A stretch of 64,000 nucleotides of DNA from an uncultured cyanobacterium (GCA_937883785.1 CALGDE010000100.1:1-64000), one strand, 5' to 3'; positions 36,700 through 47,066 are shown, counted from the stretch's first letter. A program made the numbers and translations. Notes: generated by a model from the letters alone, not told the origin.

Positions 36700-39600
36700 C
36701 TATAAAAATTCGCTTAGTTTTTGATTGCGCACTTCTTCTGAGATGGGATTTCTCCCTCGCTGTAGCTGAATTAGCCAGCGTTCCCACTCCTCTCGTGTTC
36801 GCTTGAGCTCATCTACAAAATACGGGGATGGCTCATTGGGGTCCAGTTGGGGGGCGATCGCCTCCAATTCTTTTTGGGTTAAGTTCTGAGCCTGTTTCAA
36901 ATCCTCAATGCCCCCAAAAAAGTCGCCGCTTAAAATCCGCGCGATCGCCCGAGCATCGTGATAGCGCCAGTTATCGCTCTGGTTGGGGCCAATGGATAAA
37001 TTACACGCATTTAGGATTTTGGCATCCACTTGCCCATACAGCCCGCCAAATCGACACAGCATATGCCAAGCTCGCTTGGGAAATCCAAAATGGGGTGCCG
37101 TTTTCTGAGCTTTTTCATACTCAGCCCACGCGGCGCCAATTTTGCCTGCTCGGGCTAAATGCTTGCCGCGGGTAATCAAGCTGGCGAAAGCCGCCTGACG
37201 ATATCGCAACCGCAGCCGCCGCCAGCGAAGAATCTCTCCGATCTTCTCCCGCCGCTCCTCTTTGGACCAACTTTCGGACGGACCTTGCACAAACTCTTCC
37301 AGCAGCTCCACGGCACGATCAAAATTGCCATTTTTAGCCTCTTCCCAGGCGCTGTTTTCCAAAAACTCCACGCGATCACCTTGGGCTTCCTCCCGTGACC
37401 ACACAATATTTTCGCAGGACTGCGCCGCTTCTTCCCCCGCCGGTCCTTGGGGAAATAAAAACGCTGTATGGGTACGCAGGCGCCGACAAACATGGGCGAG
37501 CCAATCGTGCCAGTCCGTCGGCCACACCCAAATCCGTCCGTCGCGACCGCTGCTAACCAAATCGTGACCGTTGGGGGTAAACGCCAGGGCACGCACGCGA
37601 TCGCCATGCCCCCTTAGTTGTCCCAAAGGACTCCCTTCCTTAGTCCAAAGCCCAATGCGATTGTCATCGCCGGCGGTGGCGAGTAAATTTTGGCGCGGGC
37701 TAAAGGCAATCGCCCACACTGGTCCTCGGTGGGCATGGAGGGGCGATCGGGTGGGCTTACCCGCCAGGTTGTACCACTGAAGCAGACCTCGCTCATTGCC
37801 AACAACAATGAGCTTGCCGTCAGGGGTAAACTTCACCGACAGCAGCTTATCCCCCTGCACCTGGGTTTCAATTTGGCGTATTCGCCGCCCGTTACGATTC
37901 CACAGCAGGGCAAATCCTTCGTCTCCCACGCTGACAAACTGGGTGCTGTCGGGGGAAATATCCACGGCATTAACCACCGCCCGGTGACCAATCAGCGGTA
38001 ACCCCTTCGGTCGTCCATCCTTATCCCAAATCCGCAGCGTATGGTCGGCGCTGCTGGTGACTTTCCATTGGCCGTTGGGGGCGATCGCCACGCCTGTAAT
38101 CCCCTCACCATGGCCGCCGCCGATATCCAGAGCATCGTTGCGGGTGCCGTCTGCCCCCCAAACCCGCAGCCGCTTATCCCCGTTAGGGGAATAAAACCCA
38201 CCGCCGCTAACAATTTTGCGGGTTTCCGGGGCGATCGCCACTGCATTGACTCGACTAGCAGGTTTATCTAGATCTATCCTTCTATTCTCCAGGGGGGGAT
38301 CAATGGGCGCCCCGTACATGGACCACCGTCGCAAGGTGCCGTCCCGTCCCGCCGTCACCACCACGGACAGTTCGTCCTCCCACAGTTCCTCTGGGGAAAG
38401 ATGTCCCTCAAGACGCTCCCGAAAATGGGTCCCATGATTTTTCAGACGCCGCTTTAATTCTTTTGCTTGGTCTTTTGGATCATTTTTGGTCCCCTTATTT
38501 TGGGCATTTTCATCTTTCGCCCTTTCGCCCTCTGCATTGCTGTTCAGTGCCGGCGGTTCCGGTTCCGGCGATTCCGGTCTCGGCGGTAAAGGACGCGCTG
38601 GCGGTTGAATAGCTAACGACAACACTTCCTGCTGAGGCGTTTCCCAGTACCTGCCTAGGGGCACCTGGTCCATGTCCCACAGGTTAATGGCACCGTCTTG
38701 CCCACCGCTAAACAGTAGCTGTCCGTTGCGGCTAAAGGTGGTAGACAGCACATTTCCCTCATGGCTGTATCGAGGCGGAAGGGATCGCTGTCCGTTTAAA
38801 TCCCAAAGCTGAATGGTACCTTCGCTGCTGCCGCTGGTGAGAAATTTCTCCTTGTCGTCAAAGCTTAAGGACGTAACGGGAGCCCGCTGTTCCAGGTGAA
38901 AAGTATTTTTTGTCAGCCCCTTTTTGTGGTCCCACAGCCGCACCGTGCCATCGGTGCTGCCGCTAGCCAATAACTTACCATTGGGACCAAAGGCTAGCGA
39001 TCGCACCCCGCTGTTCGGTTCAAAACTGGGCAATGACTTGCTCTTAGGGGATTCCGATCTGCCATTCAGGGACCACAAAGTAATCTCATCACTGTCAAAG
39101 CTTCCCGACGCCAAAACTGTGCTGTCCTGGGAAAATGCCAGCGCCATGGAAAACGGTAGCGTATCCCTAATAACCTGCCGACGCTTTTTCGCCTTTAAAT
39201 CCCAAATTTCGATTACTCCGGCGGTGTCAGAGACGGTGGTGCTAATGGCAGCATAGTCTCCATCGGAGCTGACCGCCAAAGCCTCAATGCGACCTCGTTG
39301 GGTCAACAGGGGCATTGATTGCACTGGCCGTCCTGTGCGCGTCCACAGGCGCATGCCATCTCGTCCCAGGCTGATAATGTTGTTGCCCCGGTTATAAAAG
39401 GAAACATGACTCACCGAGGAATCATGGGCTTCCAGAGAAAACGTTTGGGCAATGCCTTTGCTATTCCACAGGCGAATGGCGCCGTCAGATTGGCCGGTAA
39501 CAATGATATCTCCGTAGGGGCTTAAAGCCAGGCTGGTCACCAACGCCTCCCGCGACAAGATAGCTCGCCGATCCTCCAGGGGCGCCTGGATGGCATAAAG

Positions 39601-42117
39601 CAAACTGCGGCGAATGGGCAGATCGCTTTCGGGGCGCAGGATCGCCCAATAAGACTTGGTTTCGCTGGCAGCCCCCAACGCCATCAACACTCCCTGGGCC
39701 GTATCGGTGCCCAGCGCCAATTCCGCATTGGAGCTTTTTTCCCGCACCCTTGCCCGCCATTCTTCCAGACGTGCCCCACAGAAGGAAAAGGCGATCGCTG
39801 TCAGCACCCCTGCACTCGCTAAAAATCCCCATCGCCACAGGGTTTGATTACGGACAACGCTAGCCCGGGCAAAAGCCGCTTCCTGGCGATTAAACCATCG
39901 CACTCCGGGAGGAGCCTTGAGGGTTTGGGATAGCAGGGGCAGTCGGGGGTTTTTTGACCATAAATACCGCCGGGAATACTGGTGCTGTTCCCACTCGCGA
40001 ATGGCGGGCTGTAAAAGCCGGTGCAGGGTCATTTGCTCCCGTGCCTGCTGTTGCCACTCCCGCAGTCGCTGCCATCCAATGACCAGGGCGTCGTGGGCAG
40101 GCTCAATATAGGTACTCCCATCCAGCTCGGTGCCTTGCACAAACAGGCGAGCGCGCACAAATCGCGCCAAAATTTCATCAATGCGATCGCGATCATCCTG
40201 CTGTTCGTATTCCAGCTCCCGTAAGTTCACCCGTCGCTTGGCTAACCCCGCCCCGCCGTTGGAACTAACCGTTCGCAGCAGCACATGGCACAGGGTGTAG
40301 GCATATAGGGGATCCTGGGCAATCAGGTCATCACATTCAGCGTCGGCGCGCCGGGCAAGGGATGTGGCTACGCCGCCAATGGTTTCATAATCGTCCAGGG
40401 TGATGGCGCGATCGCTACGATTACCGGACCGGGTGGCCGTTAAAAACGCCAAATACAGCTCACTTAGGGCAAAGGACAGCAGGGGCAGCGACCCGGTGGT
40501 TTGGGATACCTCATCAATCAGCCGGTCCACCAAGTCTGGCGGGTCAAAATAAATGGCCCGAGCGGCGGCCGGCTCTAAAATGGCAGCCTTTAGCTGGGAC
40601 CGTCCCATCACCGGCACCACAAAGCGCCCGTCGTTCCACACCGGCTGCAATGGGGACTCCACAAACTGGGGCTCAAAGTCAGAGCGCAGGGTCAAAATTA
40701 TCCGCAAATGGTCGGGCCAATCCTGCAACAGTTTCATCAAGGTGCTCAAAAATCGCCCCTTGACGTCCTCTTCTACCTTGGCAGGATCCGGCGTTGCGTC
40801 GGTCATGGCTCCCCGCGCCCGATCCTCGCTTTGGGTCACCAGCTCCTCACACTGGTCAATTACCAGCAATAGCTTGGGCGGCTGTTGCTCTTTGCTGGCG
40901 CTAGGGTTGTTTTTTACCTGCGATCGCCACTCCCGCTGTAGCTCTTCCAGGCGTAGCTGCAACGCCACGCTGCCCGCCTCCCGCGACGCCACATCCACCG
41001 CCTGCCCATGGCTGCCTAACAGCACCAGGTTAAATGCGCAAAAGGGATCTTGCCCCGGTCGCATGGGCTCTAGCACCGTCCAGTACCCCTGGTCCTTGAG
41101 CCGAGGCAACAGCCCGGCTTTGACCAAGCTGGACTTACCGCTGCCCGACGCCCCTAGCACCACCGTCAGGGAATGCTTCTCCACAAACTTGCCCAGTTGC
41201 TCAATAACCTTTTGCCGCCCAAAAAATAAATCGGCGTGCTGTTCATCAAAGGCCTCCAAGCCCCGGTAAGGGTTATTGCGCTTGTTTAGGGGCGGCGCTG
41301 GCTCCAGGGATTTCGGGTCAAACCCGGGCACCGTAAATACAAATTCCCCTTTGTCATGTCCCCGCAGCTGGCTGATGCCTGGCGTTTGACCGTTGGTGGC
41401 TTTCCCTAGCTCCGTATTGAGGTACACATACAGCTCCGTCGCCGTCGTCACCCCATCCTGGGATAGATCCCCTTTCCCCAACAGCGCTTCCATCAACAAT
41501 TCGGCGAAGGGAGAATGGTGGTTCCCATCTCCCGCGCGATCGCCAAACCGAGACAGCACATCCAGCGCCTTTTCATCGTGGGCTGCCGACGTAATGACCT
41601 GTTTGGCATTGCCCCGCAGAAACCGATCAAACCGTTCCCGGTACATGCGCTTTGACGGCATTGCTTTGCGGGTAAGCCCCGCCCAACGGAAACTGCCCGC
41701 AAAGCAACAATCCAACACCACCAGCAAATGTTTACAGGGCAGCGCCACTAGGGCATCGTGCAGCTCCTGCATCGGCAGGAACGTATTTTCCTCGGTGGTG
41801 GCATCCTGGGGGATGGCGTAACCAATGGGACCGTCGGCACTATCGGCGCCATCCAACGCGATACCGTGACCGGCGAAATAAAAGAAAAACCGTGTTTTTG
41901 CGGTGACGTTTTCTTTCAGGTAAAACAGCGCCTTGCGAATACCGTCAGCGGTGGCGTCTCCATCGCACAGCACCTGGGTGCGATAGCCAAAATTGTCTTC
42001 CAGCAACGTGGCGATCGCCCGCGCATCATTAACGGCACTACGCAGGGGAGGAATACCACCGCTGTAGGCATTAATGCCAATAATCAGAGCCTGGAGATCG
42101 TCTAGGGCAGCGGGCAT
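36700..42117 (-). CDS. Caspase-nSTAND-TM-WD40 giant signalling protein (copy B)
   Basis: 1805 aa. Caspase domain at about 1-270 with His84 (YFAGHG) and Cys138 (LDCCFAG). The nSTAND domain begins NPYRGLEAFDE, with P-loop GASGSGKSS at 322-330, LLLVIDQCEEL and TLRSDFEPQF. One membrane helix is at about 757-780. Fourteen WD units can be counted (patterns GTVRLWD, GTIQLWD, GAINLWD, HTLRIWD), enough for two seven-bladed propellers; a Pro/Glu/Lys-rich insertion of about 80 residues separates unit 7 from unit 8. A helical C-terminal region of about 250 residues follows. Unlike copy A, the propeller is regular and GC-rich. Predicted cell-death or defence protease. The gene faces copy A tail to tail. 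Confidence 0.93.
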   Translation of the reverse strand: MPAALDDLQALIIGINAYSGGIPPLRSAVNDARAIATLLEDNFGYRTQVLCDGDATADGIRKALFYLKENVTAKTRFFFYFAGHGIALDGADSADGPIGYAIPQDATTEENTFLPMQELHDALVALPCKHLLVVLDCCFAGSFRWAGLTRKAMPSKRMYRERFDRFLRGNAKQVITSAAHDEKALDVLSRFGDRAGDGNHHSPFAELLMEALLGKGDLSQDGVTTATELYVYLNTELGKATNGQTPGISQLRGHDKGEFVFTVPGFDPKSLEPAPPLNKRNNPYRGLEAFDEQHADLFFGRQKVIEQLGKFVEKHSLTVVLGASGSGKSSLVKAGLLPRLKDQGYWTVLEPMRPGQDPFCAFNLVLLGSHGQAVDVASREAGSVALQLRLEELQREWRSQVKNNPSASKEQQPPKLLLVIDQCEELVTQSEDRARGAMTDATPDPAKVEEDVKGRFLSTLMKLLQDWPDHLRIILTLRSDFEPQFVESPLQPVWNDGRFVVPVMGRSQLKAAILEPAAARAIYFDPPDLVDRLIDEVSQTTGSLPLLSFALSELYLAFLTATRSGNRSDRAITLDDYETIGGVATSLARRADAECDDLIAQDPLYAYTLCHVLLRTVSSNGGAGLAKRRVNLRELEYEQQDDRDRIDEILARFVRARLFVQGTELDGSTYIEPAHDALVIGWQRLREWQQQAREQMTLHRLLQPAIREWEQHQYSRRYLWSKNPRLPLLSQTLKAPPGVRWFNRQEAAFARASVVRNQTLWRWGFLASAGVLTAIAFSFCGARLEEWRARVREKSSNAELALGTDTAQGVLMALGAASETKSYWAILRPESDLPIRRSLLYAIQAPLEDRRAILSREALVTSLALSPYGDIIVTGQSDGAIRLWNSKGIAQTFSLEAHDSSVSHVSFYNRGNNIISLGRDGMRLWTRTGRPVQSMPLLTQRGRIEALAVSSDGDYAAISTTVSDTAGVIEIWDLKAKKRRQVIRDTLPFSMALAFSQDSTVLASGSFDSDEITLWSLNGRSESPKSKSLPSFEPNSGVRSLAFGPNGKLLASGSTDGTVRLWDHKKGLTKNTFHLEQRAPVTSLSFDDKEKFLTSGSSEGTIQLWDLNGQRSLPPRYSHEGNVLSTTFSRNGQLLFSGGQDGAINLWDMDQVPLGRYWETPQQEVLSLAIQPPARPLPPRPESPEPEPPALNSNAEGERAKDENAQNKGTKNDPKDQAKELKRRLKNHGTHFRERLEGHLSPEELWEDELSVVVTAGRDGTLRRWSMYGAPIDPPLENRRIDLDKPASRVNAVAIAPETRKIVSGGGFYSPNGDKRLRVWGADGTRNDALDIGGGHGEGITGVAIAPNGQWKVTSSADHTLRIWDKDGRPKGLPLIGHRAVVNAVDISPDSTQFVSVGDEGFALLWNRNGRRIRQIETQVQGDKLLSVKFTPDGKLIVVGNERGLLQWYNLAGKPTRSPLHAHRGPVWAIAFSPRQNLLATAGDDNRIGLWTKEGSPLGQLRGHGDRVRALAFTPNGHDLVSSGRDGRIWVWPTDWHDWLAHVCRRLRTHTAFLFPQGPAGEEAAQSCENIVWSREEAQGDRVEFLENSAWEEAKNGNFDRAVELLEEFVQGPSESWSKEERREKIGEILRWRRLRLRYRQAAFASLITRGKHLARAGKIGAAWAEYEKAQKTAPHFGFPKRAWHMLCRFGGLYGQVDAKILNACNLSIGPNQSDNWRYHDARAIARILSGDFFGGIEDLKQAQNLTQKELEAIAPQLDPNEPSPYFVDELKRTREEWERWLIQLQRGRNPISEEVRNQKLSEFL

Positions 42118-42331
42118 AGGACAAGGACCGACGGTGGCAGATGGGGTTGCCTGTGTGATTACGGGAGTAATTGCACAGACGAATGCACAGGATCCAAAGG
42201 TTTTGATTTCAGAAATTTAATTCTAGAAACTTCAAGCACTTTGGATTCCTATTCTAAAAGGGACTTTTAGAGACCGTTGCCGTTCCTTAGTGACCGTTAA
42301 TAGTTGTCGCTTTAGCGGTGAACAATGCGGG

Positions 42332-43216
42332 CTAAGGCATGTCGTACAGCAGCGTTCTCAGCTCTGCCGTGCGTAGACGGGTCGCCTCCGCCAGACAATG
42401 GTTTTGGTAGCCTTCAAAGCCTGTTCCCCCAGCGGCGGGGGCGGTTTCCACTTCACACTGAAAGTCTCGCATCTTAATCCAAGCAAGCTGAACCTGCGTT
42501 AGGGTTTCCTGCGAAGATGCGGACAGGGATCCTTTTAGGTCCTGGTAAATCTCGTTCAGGATCTTATCGTCTCGGGCATACACCAAGCCGGCGCAGTAAT
42601 TTTGAATGGTGGTTGGGGCGCTAGGCTGATCACAATCTACAATTTCTCCCCCCAAAGCCACTTGCCCTAGCCCGGTGCCCTCCGATAAGCCTGACAGTAG
42701 GGTTTGGTTGGCGATCGCCGTCAACTGAGTCTGACGATTGCGGGTCAACAAAACCAAACATTGCCAGCGCCCCCCCCGCTGTTCACCGTACAAATCCACC
42801 TCAATTTGGCAATTCCCGTCTCGCATCGTCTCCCAATTCACCTGGGACGCCATCATTTTTTCGCGAGTACCCTGGGGCAAATCCACCAGCAACTGGTCAT
42901 ACACCTGGGACACCGCCTGCTGAGCCGCCATCAATTCAGGACCCAGCGCTGGGGGAGGAGAGGCTTCAGCCACAGGAGCGGACTGAGATCCCGAATTGGG
43001 CTGACTGGGGGACACACCACCGGCTGAAGCAGAGGCAACGGGAGCAGGTGGGGCACTGGCAACGGGGGCAGGGCTCACCTCACCGGCACTTTCTTCTGTC
43101 GGAGCTTGGGACTCGTAAGAGGCTTCACTGGATTCGCCGCCACAGCCTGCCAGCACCATCAAGCCCAACACACTGCCCGCTAGCTTTACACCTAGACCTA
43201 TATTCGCCATTGCCAT
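42332..43216 (-). CDS. Lipoprotein with two LprI/DUF1311-type domains
   Basis: 294 aa. A signal peptide ends in the lipobox LAGC (Cys25), so the protein is membrane-anchored outside the cytoplasm. A long Ser/Pro/Ala-rich linker (about 30-90) is followed by two repeats of a Cys-containing module: WETMRDGNCQIE with QCLVLLTRNRQTQL, and WIKMRDFQCEVE with HCLAEATRLRTAEL. This is the lysozyme-inhibitor LprI-like pattern (W..MRD..C...CL...R...L), each domain with a likely disulphide. It lies 214 bp upstream of caspase copy B on the same strand. Function is not known. Confidence 0.8.
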   Translation of the reverse strand: MAMANIGLGVKLAGSVLGLMVLAGCGGESSEASYESQAPTEESAGEVSPAPVASAPPAPVASASAGGVSPSQPNSGSQSAPVAEASPPPALGPELMAAQQAVSQVYDQLLVDLPQGTREKMMASQVNWETMRDGNCQIEVDLYGEQRGGRWQCLVLLTRNRQTQLTAIANQTLLSGLSEGTGLGQVALGGEIVDCDQPSAPTTIQNYCAGLVYARDDKILNEIYQDLKGSLSASSQETLTQVQLAWIKMRDFQCEVETAPAAGGTGFEGYQNHCLAEATRLRTAELRTLLYDMP

Positions 43217-43715
43217 TTTCTGTCACCGTGGAGTTGTCACTGTGGAGTTATTGCCGTGAAGCTAAAGGCGATTATCAATTGCTTGCCATGAAGTCTCTGA
43301 CCTCGTCACCGTAGGGTTGCTCGACCCAGTTCGCTCTTAAGCTGGGTTGCCGCACCATCCACTACGTCAGGCTTTTGAAATTGATAAGGCGCCCTAAAAG
43401 TTGTTTCGAAATCTGCGATCGCCACCCTTTTCCGCACTTTAACCAACGACTTTAACCATTCGCCAGTCTCCAGCGTTTCCCCTGGAAAGTGCGCCTATTC
43501 ACCCCGCAGCCTCGCCGGAACTTAGGGGGACAGAGGTCCTTGAGGGTGCCTTAGTTCATGACTCACCGAAGAGACTGCTGCTACCGGTCCATCTCCTTTT
43601 TCCCGATTTACGCGAGAGGTCTACTATCCGCTGACTAATGAATAGTCGCTAACGAGGCCAATAGGGGTTATCTATTTGTGTCGTCTCTTGATGCAGAACG
43701 ACTGATTACTAGTCA
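43217..43715. other. Intergenic region between lipoprotein gene and pdhA
   Basis: 499 bp, no supported gene. It should contain the lipoprotein promoter and the 3' end of pdhA, both on the minus strand. Short plus-strand frames here are not credible. A segment near 43350-43385 shows an approximately 18-bp resemblance to one arm of the inverted repeat at 53.8 kb, which may be chance. Confidence 0.35.
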
Positions 43716-44753
43716 CTACTCGTCCTCGGCGAAAACATACTTGTACAAGTCAGCAGGATCGGGCTCGGGGCTATCAATACCAAACTTCACGGCGTCTTCC
43801 ACTTCCGCTTGGATCTTCTTGTCAATCGCCTTCAGCTCTTCCGCCGTAGCCAAGCCTTCGCTAGTCATATGTTCTTTGAACTGGGTGATCGGATCGCGAC
43901 TTTGCCAAATATCCTTCTCGTCCTTAGAACGTAGCTCGTCAGGATCTGCCAAGGAGTGACCCCGGAAACGATAGGTTAAGGCTTCAATCAGGGTCGGTCC
44001 CTCACCAGCCCGGGCCCGGGCAACGGCTTCCTGGGCGGCACCGCGCACTGCCAGCACATCCATTCCGTCCACCTCAACGCCGGGCATTCCAAAGGCAGCA
44101 CCCTTGGTATAAATTTCTGGCACCGACGTGGCTCGCTCATGGGCCATACCGATCGCCCAGCGGTTGTTTTCTACCACGAAAATAATCGGCAGCTTCCACA
44201 GCGCTGCCATATTCAAGCATTCAAAAAACTGACCATTGTTAGCCGCGCCGTCACCGAAAAAGCACGCCGTTACCTGATCAGAGCTGGCGTCACCTAACGC
44301 TTCCCGGCGGTACTTGGTTTGGAACGCTACCCCTGTTGCCACGGGGATTCCTTCCGCGATAAACGCATAGCCACCTAACAGATGGTGGGGCTCGGAAAAT
44401 AGGTGCATGGAACCACCACGCCCCTTGCTGCAACCGGTGACTTTTCCGAATAGTTCTGCCATTACCTCACGGGCAGGTACCCCAGCGCTGAGGGCATGCA
44501 CATGGTCGCGATAGGTACTGCCCACATAATCTTCGTCCCGACGCATGGCTCTAATGACGCCGGTGGAAACCGCTTCCTGTCCGTTGTAGAGGTGGACGAA
44601 GCCAAACATTTTGCCCCGGTAATACATTTCGGCGCACTTGTCTTCAAAGGTGCGTCCCAACACCATGTCTTCATAAAGCATCAAGCCTTCGTCACGCGTG
44701 ATGGTGGCGCGAGCGGGGGGATTTGAGGGAAGTACGCGTTGTTGTAATGCCAT
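43716..44753 (-). CDS. pdhA: Pyruvate dehydrogenase E1 component, alpha subunit
   Basis: 345 aa, thiamine-diphosphate-dependent decarboxylase subunit of the pyruvate dehydrogenase complex, converting pyruvate to acetyl-CoA with E1-beta, E2 and E3. The ThDP motif runs from GDGAANNG to VVENN (near 160-190). Phosphorylation-loop-like [12 protein letters not shown] is present. Length is typical for the heterotetrameric E1 alpha subunit. The E1-beta gene is not adjacent, as is common in cyanobacteria. Its start region diverges from the decarboxylase gene 131 bp away. Confidence 0.95.
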   Translation of the reverse strand: MALQQRVLPSNPPARATITRDEGLMLYEDMVLGRTFEDKCAEMYYRGKMFGFVHLYNGQEAVSTGVIRAMRRDEDYVGSTYRDHVHALSAGVPAREVMAELFGKVTGCSKGRGGSMHLFSEPHHLLGGYAFIAEGIPVATGVAFQTKYRREALGDASSDQVTACFFGDGAANNGQFFECLNMAALWKLPIIFVVENNRWAIGMAHERATSVPEIYTKGAAFGMPGVEVDGMDVLAVRGAAQEAVARARAGEGPTLIEALTYRFRGHSLADPDELRSKDEKDIWQSRDPITQFKEHMTSEGLATAEELKAIDKKIQAEVEDAVKFGIDSPEPDPADLYKYVFAEDE

Positions 44754-44884
44754 GCTGAATTGTTTTGTTAGTCGCAGGCGCGGTGCCTGATGTAACTGGG
44801 GCTCCTGGGAGCACTCAAAAGCTTATCTAGAATACCGTGGAACGCTAACAAGCGAGTGTGTAAACGCCTCAAGGGGGGGGAGAA

Positions 44885-46381
44885 ATGGCGATCGCCAAGA
44901 ACGAGGCGCAGGAAAACTGGGAAAATCTGCGGCGGGAGATGCCGTTGGCGGCAGCGGTGTTTGAAAAGGTGCGATCGCTGAAAGGACGATTCCATGTGCC
45001 AGGACATCAGGGAGTAGGGCTGGAGCCGTTGGGGAGTCGCTGGGGCACAGCATTTTTGGATGATCTGACGGAGCTGGAGGGGCTGGATAATTTGGCGGTG
45101 CCCACGGCGGCGATCGCTGAAGCTCAGCGGCTCGCAGCGAAAACCTTTGGCGCGGACCGGTCATGGTTTTTGGTGAACGGCAGCACAGTGGGGTTACAGG
45201 CAGCATTGCTGGCGGTGTCCCGGATGTCCCCCAGATCCCGGCAAAAAATTATTATTGGTCGCAACGCCCATCAGTCAATTTTGACGGGACTGATGTTGAG
45301 TGGTTTATGTCCCGTATGGGTGCAGCCGGAGGTGGATTATGAGTTTGGCATTGCCACCCACATGACGGCGAAAGCGATCGCCCAAGCCTTGGCAGACAAT
45401 CCCGACGCCGGCGCCGTGTGCATTGTGTCGCCCACCTATTACGGCACCACTAGCAATGTGGAGGCGATCGCCCAGCTCTGCCACAAAACAAATATCCCGC
45501 TAATTGTCGATGAAGCCCACGGCGGTCATTTTGTCGCCCATCCTTGCCTGCCTCAGTGTGCCCTGGCAGCCGGGGCTAATATTGTTGTTCAGTCTGCCCA
45601 TAAAACCCTCGGATCCTTAACCCAATCCGCGCTGCTTCATTATCAAGAAATACCTGGACAAACCAATAGCAACGTCCTTGAAGATAGCTTGAGTGATAAT
45701 TTACGGCTGCTACAAAGTTCTAGCCCCAGCTATTTATTAATGACGTCGTTGGATGTGGCGCGATCGCGCCTACAAAGCCATGGCTATCAAGACTGGCATC
45801 GGGCGATAGAAATGGCTCAAAGCCTGGGCGATCACCTAAGCAAAATGTCTAATATTTGCGTCTTAAATTATCCAAATCAAGATCCGACAAGGGTGATCAT
45901 TAGCGCCATCGAGAAAGGGTGGAACGGCTATGACCTGGACGAGTATTTAGATCAGCGGGGCGTTGCAGTTGAAATTGGCGATTCCAGGGCGATCGGATTA
46001 GTGATTACACCTCAAACTTGTTCCCAATCTGTCGATAGATTAATTCAGGTGATTCAGACTTTACCAAAAGTCCAAGAGAACGCTGTAAAGATTCCATATA
46101 GGCAGCGTCAAGCTAGGTGCGAATTCCAAACAGTTTTAACTCCAAGAGAAGCGTGGTTTTCTACTCAAAAAAGTATTGATATTCGAAATGCCGTGGGTGA
46201 AATTTGTGCGGAGTGGGTTTGTCCGTATCCGCCAGGAATTCCAGTGTTATTGCCAGGAGAAAAAGTAACCACCGATGCCCTAGAGTTTTTGCAAACTATT
46301 CGGGCGATCGGTGGAGAACTAAGTGGACTATTAGACCCAACGTTTCAAACCATTCAGGTAGTTTTAAAACGTCGGCAGTAG
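44885..46381 (+). CDS. Orn/Lys/Arg decarboxylase-family PLP enzyme
   Basis: 498 aa fold-type I PLP enzyme. FHVPGHQGVGLEPLGS and LTELEGLDNL are the N-terminal signatures; VDEAHGGHF carries the Asp that binds the pyridine nitrogen and SAHKTLGSLTQ carries the Schiff-base Lys. The C-terminal domain keeps PYPPGIPVLLPGE. The protein is in the short bacterial class used in arginine, lysine or ornithine decarboxylation; the exact substrate is not clear. A Gly-rich GGAGAA ribosome site precedes the ATG. It converges on the RTX gene with a 7-bp gap. Confidence 0.9.
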   Translation: MAIAKNEAQENWENLRREMPLAAAVFEKVRSLKGRFHVPGHQGVGLEPLGSRWGTAFLDDLTELEGLDNLAVPTAAIAEAQRLAAKTFGADRSWFLVNGSTVGLQAALLAVSRMSPRSRQKIIIGRNAHQSILTGLMLSGLCPVWVQPEVDYEFGIATHMTAKAIAQALADNPDAGAVCIVSPTYYGTTSNVEAIAQLCHKTNIPLIVDEAHGGHFVAHPCLPQCALAAGANIVVQSAHKTLGSLTQSALLHYQEIPGQTNSNVLEDSLSDNLRLLQSSSPSYLLMTSLDVARSRLQSHGYQDWHRAIEMAQSLGDHLSKMSNICVLNYPNQDPTRVIISAIEKGWNGYDLDEYLDQRGVAVEIGDSRAIGLVITPQTCSQSVDRLIQVIQTLPKVQENAVKIPYRQRQARCEFQTVLTPREAWFSTQKSIDIRNAVGEICAEWVCPYPPGIPVLLPGEKVTTDALEFLQTIRAIGGELSGLLDPTFQTIQVVLKRRQ

Positions 46382-46388
46382 ATGAACC

Positions 46389-47066
46389 CTAAACAATGCG
46401 CGGTCCCTCTGCGAAGGCGCGAGCCACATCTGACTCATTGGCATCTATGATTACGCCTACGATAGGTCCGGAAAATCCGCCAACTCTAACAATGGTGTCA
46501 TTAACGCCACCCTGTCCAATTCCCAAAATATTAGAGAAGTCAACGCTGCTGTCAAAGAATAAATCTAACCGTTCGCTAGCGGCAATAAAATCACCATCGG
46601 AAAAACCAAAGTCAACAATAATATCAGCGTTGACAATTTCCGTAACTGGGTCATTTAAACGCAGCACAAAGGTGTCAGAACCAGCGCCGCCAACAAGAGT
46701 GTCAGAGCCTAAATCTCCAGCCAACAGATCATCCCCTGAACCACCGATCAAAAGGTCATTATTTCGACCGCCGAATAGTACGTCGTTGCCACTTTCACCC
46801 TGAAGCAAATCATTGCCAATATTGCCGGCAATAAAGTCTTCTCCATTGTTTCCCACAAGCACATCATCGTCACGACCACCGTAGAGGAAATCATTGCCAT
46901 CATTTCCCACTAAGGTGTCATTATCTCGATTGCCGAACAGCACATCAACTTCGCTGGTGCCGTTTAAAAAATCACTGCCATTTAAGCCTCGAGTTCCTGA
47001 TGTTCCTCGCTGACTGGGCACTAAATTTACGGCGTCGGGGCCAGGTCCAAAGTCAAAAAAAGTCAT
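46389..47066 (-). CDS. RTX (hemolysin-type calcium-binding repeat) protein
   Basis: 225 aa with tandem GGxGxDxLx nonapeptides (about 45-145: GNDGNDFLYGG, GNNGEDFIAGN, GESGNDVLFGG, GGSGDDLLAGD, GGAGSDTFVL). These form calcium-bound parallel beta-rolls in secreted proteins. There is no N-terminal signal peptide; export would be by a type I system recognising the C-terminus (ends PRIV). The repeats' AT-rich DNA contrasts with the neighbours. It is short for the family, so its role (surface layer, adhesion, regulation) is unknown. Stop adjoins the convergent decarboxylase. Confidence 0.85.
   Translation of the reverse strand: MTFFDFGPGPDAVNLVPSQRGTSGTRGLNGSDFLNGTSEVDVLFGNRDNDTLVGNDGNDFLYGGRDDDVLVGNNGEDFIAGNIGNDLLQGESGNDVLFGGRNNDLLIGGSGDDLLAGDLGSDTLVGGAGSDTFVLRLNDPVTEIVNADIIVDFGFSDGDFIAASERLDLFFDSSVDFSNILGIGQGGVNDTIVRVGGFSGPIVGVIIDANESDVARAFAEGPRIV

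Noticed and set aside
43345-43400. Possible further copy of the inverted-repeat arm
   Set aside because: Only about 18 bp (ccactacgt..ggctttt) agree, with an indel; too short to distinguish from chance without a genome search.
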